Source of the DNA: Xenopus tropicalis
Lineage: Eukaryota; Chordata; Amphibia; Anura; Pipidae
DNA: 64,000 nucleotides
Assembly: GCF_000004195.4 (NCBI RefSeq)
Contig: NC_030680.2
Coordinates: forward strand, 145,307,545 to 145,371,544
Direction: 5' to 3'
Below the pieces are notes generated by a model that worked only from the letters and a program-made list of their open reading frames with translations, had not been told where the DNA came from and did not search any database. This document shows positions 55,113-64,000 of this stretch, one piece after another; positions within the stretch are counted from its first letter, which is position 1; each line of letters starts with the position of its first letter. Both the position numbers and the translations under genes were made by a program.

Positions 55113-55270
55113 TAGTGATGAGTGAATCTGTCCCATTTCACTTTTCAATTTGTGAAACTGTGAAAAAATCTTCCAAACGTGGGTACCGCACAACGTTTTT
55201 TTGATGCAACTGTGCCTTTGTATGCAACCACGCCCCTTTTTATGTAACCACGCCCCTTTGGACACAGCCA
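55113..55270 (+). mobile_element. hAT-type MITE fragment, head half
   Basis: Starts TAGTGATGAGTGAATCTG and includes ~20-bp units (TATGCAACCACGCCCC, TATGTAACCACGCCCC). The tail half is missing. Confidence 0.7.
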
Positions 55271-55668
55271 TGTGTGCTGTATACGGTATAACTCCATTTC
55301 TGAGGCTTCATTTGATTCAATGGCAAGATCGTTCCTACCACAGAAATTTACAACATACTTGTGCGTTCCGTCTTTGTCTTCTGCCTGCTAATCAGTTGGC
55401 TGCTGCTACATGGTTTCAGGAGTCAGAATGAGCAGTGCAGAGTAGTGTACTACAGATACTATAAATACTGCTTTCAGCTGCAATTTGTTTGATTAATGCA
55501 TATGGGAAAGCTGCTTAGAATTTGGTTTCATTAAGCAATAACAGGGCTGGATTCCCCTTTGATAGTGGATTTATAGAACCAGACAGATGTTGGCGCTCAG
55601 TGTTCCAGCTGCTCCGGGCAGATCGGGCTGCAGAATGAAGGCAATTTCCCCATGTTACATTATAAGCT
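55271..55668. other. Unique DNA
   Basis: No repeat or exon recognised. Confidence 0.4.
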
Positions 55669-55669
55669 A

Positions 55670-56035
55670 TTAAAGGAAAAGTAAAGGTAAAAACTAAGTA
55701 AGCTTTATCTAAAAAAAAAGTCTTACAGAACAGAAAAGAGGTTTTCAGAACTGTTAAACTCCCATTGACCGCCATTAATTGTAATGCTCCTCTCTCCCTC
55801 TCCCTTCTCCTCCTCCCCCCTCCCAACTGTGCTGTGTAATATGAGCTACCCACTGCTAGAGCAGCAGCAAGAAAGTTACTGTCACCAAGCTAAAATGGCA
55901 GCTGCTATCTTAAACAAACAGAGGGAGCTTCTAGGGCTGTTACCCAGGTATGGTAAAGCTTTCTGCAGAATAAATATAGCATTCTAGGTGGCACTAATGT
56001 GCCAGATCTAGAACGCTATATTTATTTCTCCTTAA
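55670..56035 (+). mobile_element. T2-like MITE (TTAAAGGA start)
   Basis: Starts TTAAAGGAAAAGTAAAGG with ACTAAGTAAGCTTTATC following. The interior has AAGCTAAAATGGCAGCTGC and GAATAAATATAGCATTC. It ends near TATTTATTTCTCCTTAA. A fragment of the same interior (GAACAGAAAAGAGGTTTT...) recurs at 58379-58445. Confidence 0.6.
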
Positions 56036-57944
56036 GGCTTTACTAAATACAAGGTTTAATGATTGTACCTTAATATATTAATGAATATAGGCAATGAATA
56101 TATACAACAAAGTATAGAAAAGAAGTTTTCTGTTTTTCCAGTGTGCTAAGGGCTCTATGGGAGCTACAGGCAGAGTATCAAAGAGCAGATATTGATAAAA
56201 TGGAACAAGATCACTTTGCAGACAGAGAGAATGGCAGCCCTTCGGGGAATGGGTTTTCTAGGAACTGAAAAGGCCATGATACCGAAGAGAAGTCAATATG
56301 TATAAAGATTATTCTCACAACAGCAGACATGCTTCATATATAAAGCTCCATCTAGACAGTGATATAGACCTGAGGAATGTTCCATCGGCGGGGGGTGTTC
56401 CACATGGGGAAGAACCATTTGCTCTGTGTCAGGGGGGGAATATACAGAGATTGGCACGACAAAGACATCCTATTTTCCAGCACTGTAAGAAGTTTTCCCA
56501 GTTAACTGTCAGCCCTTATACTGGCAAAGTTAGCGCACCTAATATTGTGTGTCCCAGACACCCCATTATACAGTTGTGCGATATAATCCCAAAGGAGACC
56601 ATATTATAATCCCTAAATGCTCACCCCCACAAATGCTGGAGATACATTCAGTATTATTAGATATTACCAGACTCTTTCCTAGTAGGGTCCTAAATCTGAC
56701 TTGGCCGCCCCATTACCCCAGTCAATGTCAACTGAAGTCCCCCATAATAACAACTTGTCCAAGACAAATCTCTACCCACAGGGCCCATAACCCCCCTCCC
56801 AGTGCCCAATCTTTCTTATTCCTATGTCCCTCCTAAAAATGATATAGCCATCTCCATATACAGCCAGTTGCATATTCATCCCTTCAGGTCCCATTAACAC
56901 CAATGATATAGTCAATGTCTGTACATACAATTAACCTCGTTATTTTACCCGACACATTTGGTACAGTTACAAGCAGTTACTACTTTTCAGTCTGATACTG
57001 ACATTATTCTTTAGATAGTTTTACCTATAGTTACTGCTTTAATAGTAACAGTGGGATCTCCTTAGTCTGCATTCTCTCTCTTGCCCTCCCTTCTCCCCCA
57101 GGTCCATATCTAAGTTTCCCAATAAAGCTCTAACCCACCCACACCTTGCCCAGGTTAAACACCCCTCCAGCCCATTTGCCAACCTTTCCGCAGTGAATAC
57201 AGTGAATACAGTGAATACAGTGAATACAGTGAACCCTTTTCCACTGAGGTGCATTACAGTTATAAAGACTTCTCCATACTGGAAAATCAGCCAATCATAA
57301 AACCCAAACCGTTATTTCCTACACCAAGACTTTGGCCAAGCATTTAGCTCCCTAAAGGGCTCATTTACGTCTGAAAACCCAATGGGGTGTAAACCCAATG
57401 TGTGTAAAAGAACTTGCTCCTTCATATACTGTAGTCGCCTCGCTGTTGCTCCGTCCTTCCTGCCTTCCGTTCCAAATCGGGCACTACTGCACCTACTGAT
57501 GCAGGACAACCCTGGACCTACAGCCGCGTCCATACCAGGCAGGTTTGCATCTGTAATGGTGCTGGAATTCTGATAAAAAACACTGAATTGTGGGAAAAAC
57601 TGCATTTTGCTTGCTGCACTTGGGGATGTATAAGAGCCCTGCTGGCTTTCTAATGTGAGTGGTAAAATTCCTTTGCTTTAGATTCTAGATTTGTAAACTC
57701 AAGCTTTGAGGTCTTCCATCTACCAATTAACTTTGTCATTAATAGCAATTTGTACCATAACCACGGGGGTGTGTCAAGCTGCACCCAATCAATTCTCCAT
57801 CCATTCACCCAATTTCCTGCACCCTGGCACCAAGGAGACAGCAAACTGTTTGGTTGAGGGGATCCAGATGACATATTTTCCTCTCTTTCTAAAAAGTGAG
57901 CCCCCTATAACCCCAATGCGCCTACACCAACCCCTGGCCTCATC
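56036..57944. other. Long unique interval, no exon recognised
   Basis: Nearly 2 kb without a repeat family I can name, except a 9-bp tandem (CAGTGAATA x5) at about 57190-57235. Small frames at 56298-56836 and 57312-57605 have no domain. It could be intron or old intergenic DNA. Confidence 0.4.
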
Positions 57945-58211
57945 CAGGGTCGGACTGGGGGGGTGCAGGGCCCACCACGGCTACCACCCCAGGGGCACCC
58001 GCACCCCCCAAGGTGCCTCCTCCGGCTGCCTCTCCTGCAGGGGCCCCCACTGCGCACCCCTAACCCCCCCCGCAGGGGCCCCTGTCCGACGTCCTCCCCT
58101 GAACGTGCGTATGTGAAATGCGACCCTATCGCCAGAGGAAGCGGCAGTAGGGTCCGGTCTGGGTCCCACCGGGTATTTTCCCTGGTGTCCCGGTGGCCCA
58201 GTCCGACCCTG
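57945..58211. mobile_element. hAT-like MITE, CAGGGTCGGACTGGG ends
   Basis: Begins CAGGGTCGGACTGGG and ends CCCAGTCCGACCCTG, a perfect 15-bp inverted pair. The flanks GCCTCATC and GCCTCTGC agree at 6 of 8, suggesting an 8-bp duplication. The interior is GC-rich. Partial relatives are at 40157-40430 and 61779. Overlapping frames on both strands are not genes. Confidence 0.78.
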
Positions 58212-58981
58212 GCCTCTGCCACTACCAAAGGAGATGGTCTCCCCAGATCATTCTCTTTAGGACTGTCATTTCTAAGTTCTATTCCCATTTTCCCTTTGGC
58301 AAACCCTAGATCCACCCCTTTTTCCTATTCCCCATACTAAATGTCAACTGTTACCCAGACGACTGCCACATTTCTTCCTACAGAACAGAAAAGAGGTTTT
58401 ACTGAACTGTTAAACTCCCATTGACCGGCATTAATTGTAATGCAATGGTTGTCAATTTCTGGCAAAAGGACTCAGTCAGGGGTTAGAGTTCAGAGCAGCC
58501 GCTGACCTTTAACACCCCAGTGCATAGAACGGAGCTTGATTGCTCAAAGCTTCTTAAACACATACTGACAAACTGACACATTGATCCAACTATAAACGCC
58601 CTGATAAATGTATCGATTCTTGAAATACTTTTTACCAGTCAGTAAAATGTTAATGGATGAAAAAACCTGAATTCCCTCCAGTTCACTATTTATTAAACCT
58701 GCCCCTGTGCGTGTATAGTTTATTTCAGCCGATTTAATTACCTTTCCTAATGAGAAAATCAGGTCTGAAAAACGCTTCATGTTCAGTTACAATTCACAAT
58801 GGAATATCCAATGTACAAAGTTACACTGTGAAATGCAAATGTTTCTTTTATTGCATCTGATCTCTTCCTGTATAAGGATAATGTACCCCCTACCGTACAG
58901 CAGCAGGATATTGCAATGTGATGGTGGGAAGAAACACCGGCAGCTACAAGTTTGGTTTTCTGTCTCTATATAATATGGTTT
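58212..58981. other. Unique DNA with a T2-like fragment
   Basis: 58379-58445 repeats the interior of the 55670 element (AACTCCCATTGACCGGCATT). 58870-58915 (GGATAATGTACCCCCTAC) resembles part of the 130-bp minisatellite unit. No exon recognised. Confidence 0.45.
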
Positions 58982-59158
58982 TAGCGATGAGCGAATCTGC
59001 AGCAAAACGGATAAAAATTTGCAAACCGTGGCGACTTTTTCGGCGAGTTTTTGTCGTGGCCAATTTTTGCGGAGATTTCTCAAAAAAAAAATGTACGAAT
59101 GGCAAAATAAAGAATTTTTAAGCGGATCCATGCCTGGCAAAAAAATTCGCTCATCATT
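58982..59158 (+). mobile_element. hAT-type MITE, short copy (left of tail-to-tail pair)
   Basis: Head end TAGCGATGAGCGAATCTGC; tail end GCGGATCCATGCCTGGC...TTCGCTCATCATT. At only 177 bp it is internally deleted. About 7 bp separates it from the next, oppositely oriented copy. Confidence 0.78.
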
Positions 59159-59165
59159 GGTGACT

Positions 59166-59513
59166 TAGTGATGAGCGAATTTGTTCGCCAGGCGTGGATT
59201 TGCAGCGAATTTCGCCATTAGCGAATTGTTTCGCAAAACTTCAGTGAAAATTCGGCGCAGAAATATTCGTTGCATGTCAAAAAAAATTCTCAGTGCGTCA
59301 AATTGCCCGCAGTCGTGTCGAAAAAGGGTGTGGTCGCGTAAAAAAAGCGTGGTCGGAAAAAGAAGAAAAAGACGCAGGCGACCAAAAAAGACACAGGAGA
59401 CAAAACGGACGCGGGCGACAAAAAAAAATTGCGCAGCAAATTCGTTTTATGACATTTTTCGCGTTTCGTGAATTGTATGGCGAAGAGAAACGGGACAGAT
59501 TCGCTCATCACTA
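59166..59513 (-). mobile_element. hAT-type MITE (right of tail-to-tail pair)
   Basis: Tail end TAGTGATGAGCGAATTTG plus CGCCAGGCGTGGATTTGC; head end GAAACGGGACAGATTCGCTC + ATCACTA. The interior has GGGCGACAAAAAAAAATTGC-like blocks. The outer flanks do not show an obvious 8-bp duplication. Confidence 0.8.
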
Positions 59514-59736
59514 ATTACTATGTATTTGCTGCCCTATTTAATCTTAGCTGATTCTCCATTCACCTATATCTGCATTTATGTTAGGAATTCAGGGGGGCCC
59601 TGACCAATGGTTGGAGTCCCGAGTGGAGCTTGAATATAAATAGTCACAACTAGTGACCCCCAACCAGCATGTTACTCACCCCTGTAGATATCCCCTATAT
59701 ACACTATATATATATATATATATATATCCTCTAGAA

Positions 59737-59990
59737 TAGGGATGAGCCAATCTGTCCCATTTTGCCAAAAACAGTGGCAAAATTCATGAAAGGCAAAAAT
59801 TAGCGAATTGCTTTGAAGTCAATGGGCAGTGACTTTTTCTATGCAAAATACATTGAAGTCTATGGACGTTTTGATGGCGTTTTTCCATGGCGATTTTTTT
59901 CTTCACGCCAACTTTTTCTGCAGAATACTTTTTTTTTTTTGCAGTGAAAATATTTGCTGATGCTGAATCCACACGGTGCCCCGGACCCCA
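59737..59990 (+). mobile_element. Diverged hAT-type MITE subfamily
   Basis: After a (TA)n run at 59704-59727, TAGGGATGAGCCAATCTG and CCCATTTTGCCAAAAACAG match the head end loosely. The interior is AGTCAATGGGCAGTGAC and GAAGTCTATGGACGTTTTG. No matching right end is seen. Confidence 0.55.
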
Positions 59991-60771
59991 TCACGTGAGT
60001 GCATAGCTAGTGAGGCTTATTACACATTCAGTGGTTCCTTTGGGGAGGGGACAAATCAATAACCCCCAGATTGTCTCAATTGACAGTCAGCGACGCTCTT
60101 TTATTTATCAGCAAAATGTGCTGTAAGCAATAAAAAAGCGATGTCTCTCCGGCTCATTGGATCAGGCCCGGTATGTGCAAGCTGTTCTGATTTCATTTCC
60201 CCCAATCTGTTAACCCACGGGGGCCGGAGTGGCGACTGCACAATATGGTATAAAAATATGTTTCCAGGCTCTAGGGGGTTAAGCCGGCACCCCCGTATAT
60301 ACAAATCCAGTTATACACAACATTGCTTATTTAGTAACTATCCGGGTCCAGGAAGCAAATCTTTGTCTTTATTGGATTTGGGTCTCCGGAGCCAACGCCG
60401 CATTCAATTCGCCTCCCACGTTGCACCTGTTCGTGCCATTGACGGGATGATTGATTTTTCAGACAGGCTTGGCTTGATAAATCCACTCTGTCAGTCTCCC
60501 ATTCAATGGGTTCTTTTGTGCAGACAGGTGCTGGATGGGCCCCTCGGTGCTGCTGTGTTTACACAAACCCACAGTGCGGCGAGCGGCCCCTTTGTTATTA
60601 TTACCTCACCGGCAGGGAGATGCTTTGTAAGGGTTATAAATAGGGGATCATGGATTTAAAGGGATAAAACTTGTTAAGCTGGGACGTTCCGCCTAGAGAT
60701 GGAGACATTATTGACATAGGACTCTCAGCTAGCGCATAGCCCCGTGTGCCTTATAGAAAAAAAAATATATA
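59991..60771. other. Unique DNA with a 172-codon open frame
   Basis: The plus frame 60141-60659 is not repetitive, starts with MSLRLIGSGPVCASC and has no recognisable domain, signal peptide or splice context. The last third (60400-60640) includes CCTTTGTTATTATTACC and looks like it could be conserved non-coding DNA. I favour a chance frame. Confidence 0.3.
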
Positions 60772-61735
60772 TATTATTTCCTTTTTCTCTGTAATAATAA
60801 AACAGTACCTGTACTTGATCCCAACTAAGATATAATTACCCCTTATTGGGGCAGAACAGCCCTATTGGGTTTATTTCATGGTTAAATGATTCCCTTTTCT
60901 CTGTTATAATAAAACAGTACCTGTACTTGATCCCAACTAAGATATAATTACCCCTTATTGGGGCAGAACAGCCCTATTGGGTTTATTTCATGGTTAAATG
61001 ATTCCCTTTTCTCTGTTATAATAAAACAGTACCTGTACTTGATCCCAACTAAGATATAATTACCCCTTATTGGGGCAGAACAGCCCTATTGGGTTTATTT
61101 AATGGTTAAATGATTCCCTTTTCTCTGTAATAATAAAACAGTACCTGTACTTGATACCAACTAAGATATAATTACCCCTTATTGGGGCAGAACAGCCCTA
61201 TTAGGTTTATTTAATGGTTAAATGATTCCCTTTTCTCTGTAATAATAAAACAGTACCTGTACTTGATCCCAACTAAGATATAATTACCCCTTATTGGGGG
61301 CAGAACAGTCCTATTGGGTTTATTTCATGGTTAAATGATTCCCTTTTCTCTGTAATAATAAAACAGTACCTGTACTTGATCCCAACTAAGATATAATTAC
61401 CCCTTATTGGGGCAGAACAGCCCTATTGGGTTTATTTCATGGTTAAATGATTCCCTTTTCTCTGTAATAATAAAACAGTACCTGTACTTGATCCCAACTA
61501 AGATATAATTACCCCTTATTGGGGGCAGAACAGTCCTATTGGGTTTATTTCATGGTTAAATGATTCCCTTTTCTCTGTAATAATAAAACAGTACCTGTAC
61601 TTGATCCCAACTAAGATATAATTACCCCTTATTGGGGCAGAACAGCCCTATTGGGTTTATTTCATGGTTAAATGATTCCCTTTTCTCTGTAATAATAAAA
61701 CAGTACCTGTACTTGATCCCAACTAAGATATAAAT
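60772..61735 (+). repeat. 113-bp array without MITE ends, 9 copies
   Basis: TACCTGTA recurs from 60806 to 61704. Most copies have GGGGCAGAACAG; three early copies share TCTGTTATAATAAAAC or neighbour it. It begins after an AT-rich run and ends at AACTAAGATATAAATATAAC, with no terminal inverted repeats. Confidence 0.93.
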
Positions 61736-62135
61736 ATAACTAGAGACTAATTCATGCATGTAATGATGTAACAAAGGCAGGATCAGACTGGGGTGTGTGG
61801 GGCCCACTCCAGCTGCCATCCCATGGGCCCCACATCCCCCAAGGGCCGCCACCACCTGGCCACCGCCACCCTTCCCCAGCATGCATAGCTTATACTTACC
61901 TAGGAGCAATCGGGGGAGAGAGGTCAGAAGGAAAGCACTGGGAATCGGTTGTGGGTTAGTTCTTTCCCAGTGTGCCGCTAGCCCATTCCAACCCTATACA
62001 CAGTCATAGTATTGGTTACAGATGTTACATTATTGGTTACTGCTCACCAGTGCTAGTGGGTGCTCACAGTGGTGCCATACTCTAGGAATCTCTGAGCCTT
62101 GACTTTCTATGCTGACAGGTGACACCACAGGGTAC
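61736..62135. other. Unique DNA with a decayed CAGGGTCGGACTGG-type MITE
   Basis: CAGGATCAGACTGGGG at 61779 and AGCCCATTCCAACCCTATA at about 61978 look like decayed ends of the family at 57945. The rest is unassigned. Confidence 0.45.
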
Positions 62136-62337
62136 TTGGGTTGCCACCATTTTTAAAATATTTTACCAGCCAGTGGGGCAGTGGAGACTAAAGGGGGCAG
62201 ATCATAACATAAAATGAGTGGATTGTTTTGTAAAGGGGTGGGGCCATGACGTTAAGGGGTGGGTCAGAGACTAAATAGGGTGTGTTATAAATGTGTTACT
62301 AAATAGCAGTTTTTAATTGTTTTGGGTGGCAACCCTA
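62136..62337. mobile_element. hAT-like MITE with GGGTTGCCACC ends, 8-bp TSD
   Basis: Starts TTGGGTTGCCACC and ends GGTGGCAACCCTA. The flanks CAGGGTAC (62128-62135) and CAGGATAC (62338-62345) match at 7 of 8. This is the second member of the family at 3155-3402. Confidence 0.75.
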
Positions 62338-62406
62338 CAGGATACTAACCCTCCGAGTCTCCTTGTTGGAGCATTGGCTGCTCTACTAACTACCCTAATA
62401 CTCCTA

Positions 62407-62904
62407 GGGGCTGATTTACTAACCCACGAATCCGACCCGAATTGGAAAAGTTCCGACTTGAAAACGAACATTTTGCGACTTTTTCGAATTGTTCGTTACC
62501 AATACGATTTTTGCGTAAAAACGCGAGTTTTTCGTAGCCGTTACGAAAGTTGCGTAAAAAGTTGCGCTTTTTTCGTAGCGTTAAAACTTACGCGAAAAGT
62601 TGCGCCTTTTTCGTAGCGTTAAAACTTAAAAGGTGCAAAGTTTCGCGTAAGTTTTAACGCTACGAAAAAAGCGCAACTTTTTGCGCAAGTTTTAACGCTA
62701 CGAAAAATCGCCAGATTTTACGCAACTTTAGTAATGGCTACGAAAAACTCGTGTTTTTACGCAAAAATCGTATTGGTAACGAAAAATTCGTAAAGAAGCC
62801 GAAAAAATCGCAAAAAATACGAAAAAATCGCAAAATACCGATCATTACGAAAAAAACGCAATGGGACTCATTTCGACCCGTTCGTGAGTAAGTAAATGGG
62901 CCCC
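62407..62904. mobile_element. Harbinger-like palindromic MITE, 498 bp
   Basis: Starts GGGGCTGATTTACTAACCCA and ends AGTAAGTAAATGGGCCCC, flanked by CTA on both sides (62404-62406 and 62905-62907), compatible with a 3-bp duplication. The halves mirror each other: ACCAATACGATTTTTGCG with CGCAAAAATCGTATTGGT, and repeated TTTCGTAGCGTTAAAACTTA with TAAGTTTTAACGCTACGAAA. The left half recurs at 38714. Superfamily assignment is tentative. Confidence 0.72.
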
Positions 62905-63079
62905 CTAGAGTGAGCTTTACAGATCTTTCCTCACACTGAGTTCTCCTACCGACATCTCAGGCTCTCCAGAACCAACCAACCCCCTCCAGCAAGTGGGGTC
63001 CAAGGAGGGTGAACACATGGTGATTCCTCTTTATAAACACTAAGGGCAGCCCTGGCCAACTACAGCACTGCAAGAAAAC

Positions 63080-63110
63080 CAGCGAAACGGGACAGATTCA
63101 CTCATCACTA
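63080..63110 (-). mobile_element. Solitary hAT-type MITE head end
   Basis: AGCGAAACGGGACAGATTCA + CTCATCACTA is the head terminus of the TAGTGATGAGC family with the rest missing. Confidence 0.65.
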
Positions 63111-64000
63111 ATCTTAATGACTTTTCCCATTTCAAGACTACTATGTAAAAAGCATTCCATTTTGCTCCAATCGCGGGTCTTTCATTCTCCTCCGTGTCTG
63201 TATCATTTCATTTGCCCCGACTCCGTTTTCTCCACGCTCCACGCTATCATCTCGTATTATCATCTCATTATCCGGCACGGCGGCCCAATGCCCGCTGCTA
63301 ATAACCGATGATATTTCATGTTATGTCCTTTCCAATAATTATTTACAAGGATCTATAAAGGAGCAGAAGGGACGGCGGGGCTGGCGTGACAAAAGGCAAA
63401 GCCAGATGACGAGGCGATTGTGGGAAAATAGATTAAAAAGGGCACTTTTTATCGCAGGTGTAAAGGGAAAGGTTGGAACAGCGGGAGCCAGAGAATTTTA
63501 ATTAAACCGTTGAGGAAGCGGAGAGGAAATTGAAGATAACGGAGGCAGAAATTACACTACATTTAAGCCGTGCCATGATACCTTGGCCATTCGATATCCA
63601 ATGAGCCTTCCCTTCCGATAACATCAAACCCCAGTGCCCTGGTTTGGGATGAGAAATATCCGCAAGGATTTACCGGAGGGAAGGAAAATGTGCATATTGG
63701 AATGAAATTCAGTTTGTAACTTGGAGGCTTGAGATGACCCATAAATACTAAGTGGTCACAGCGGCAGAACCCCCCCTGCACCTCGGCACCGACTGAGGAA
63801 AAACAGCATTGATTGTATTAAAGTCCAACTATTAACCTTGAAAAGATGTTTTTCCATTTATCTCAATGTTTATCTTTTCAGAGCAGAATTATAGTAGTAT
63901 ATACGGGATATAACTGTAATATTGTAACTGTAATATTACTCTGAGATTCCATCATGGCAGCAAATCTGCTTAATAATAAACATTATATATTATGGTGGTT
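63111..64000. other. Unique DNA
   Basis: Non-repetitive; 63240-63560 is of mixed composition and could be conserved, but no exon, promoter or terminator can be supported. The frame at 63563-63781 has no domain. Confidence 0.4.

Noticed and set aside
57706..58340. 125-136-codon proline- and glycine-rich frames on both strands
   Set aside because: They coincide with a GC-rich hAT-like MITE (57945-58211); GC richness lowers stop frequency.
1..64000. CRISPR-like direct repeats
   Set aside because: The arrays are uninterrupted tandems without unique spacers, and the DNA is clearly vertebrate.

Overview
This is vertebrate nuclear DNA, almost certainly from a Xenopus frog (X. tropicalis is my best guess). 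The evidence is the repeat population: many copies of a hAT-type MITE with TAGTGATGAGCGAA ends, MITEs with TACAGGTA/TACCTGTA ends carrying internal tandem arrays, TTAAAGG-ended T2/Kolobok-like elements, a Tc1 element, and L2/CR1-like tails. I recognise no host protein-coding exon, rRNA, tRNA or CRISPR. The long open frames are by-products of tandem repeats whose unit lacks stop codons. The only convincing coding remnants are a Tc1 transposase pseudogene (47729-48752) and two tandem decayed Tc1 transposase fragments (32668-33470).

Layout. 0-7.4 kb: a 102-bp minisatellite, then three MITEs with expanded 113-bp interiors, a possible solo LTR and an L2-like tail. 7.4-12.2 kb: palindromic and hAT MITEs, including a tail-to-tail hAT pair with a 20/40-bp array. 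12.7-17.1 kb: three successive minisatellites (130/133, 12 and 135 bp). 17.6-24 kb: an inverted T2-like pair, a head-to-head hAT pair, a hAT nested in another MITE's terminal repeat, and an 89-bp array that flips orientation. 24.6-30 kb: a 51-bp array in an L2-like tail, a G-rich minisatellite between long inverted repeats, and back-to-back 12-bp and 49-bp arrays. 31-39.8 kb: three more 113-bp-array MITEs, the last a composite with a Harbinger-like fragment and a 52-bp array. 41.2-43.7 kb: a 45-bp array with higher-order structure. 44.5-49.8 kb: a 54-bp array, a T2-like element split by a hAT, and the Tc1 transposon. 50.5-53.2 kb: a second 135-bp array and a 93-bp array. 53.5-64 kb: hAT MITE clusters, another 113-bp array, a Harbinger-like palindrome and unique sequence.

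The unifying theme is tandem repeats riding on DNA transposons. By my coordinates about 22-23 kb of the 64 kb is tandem array, and many arrays lie inside recognisable MITEs. In the commonest family every 113-bp monomer carries TACCTGTA, the same 8 bp as the MITE terminus. Insertion order can be read from nested copies with clean 8-bp target duplications (21.3 kb and 46.05 kb). Unique intervals between repeats could hold introns or regulatory DNA of a flanking gene, but nothing in the sequence proves it.
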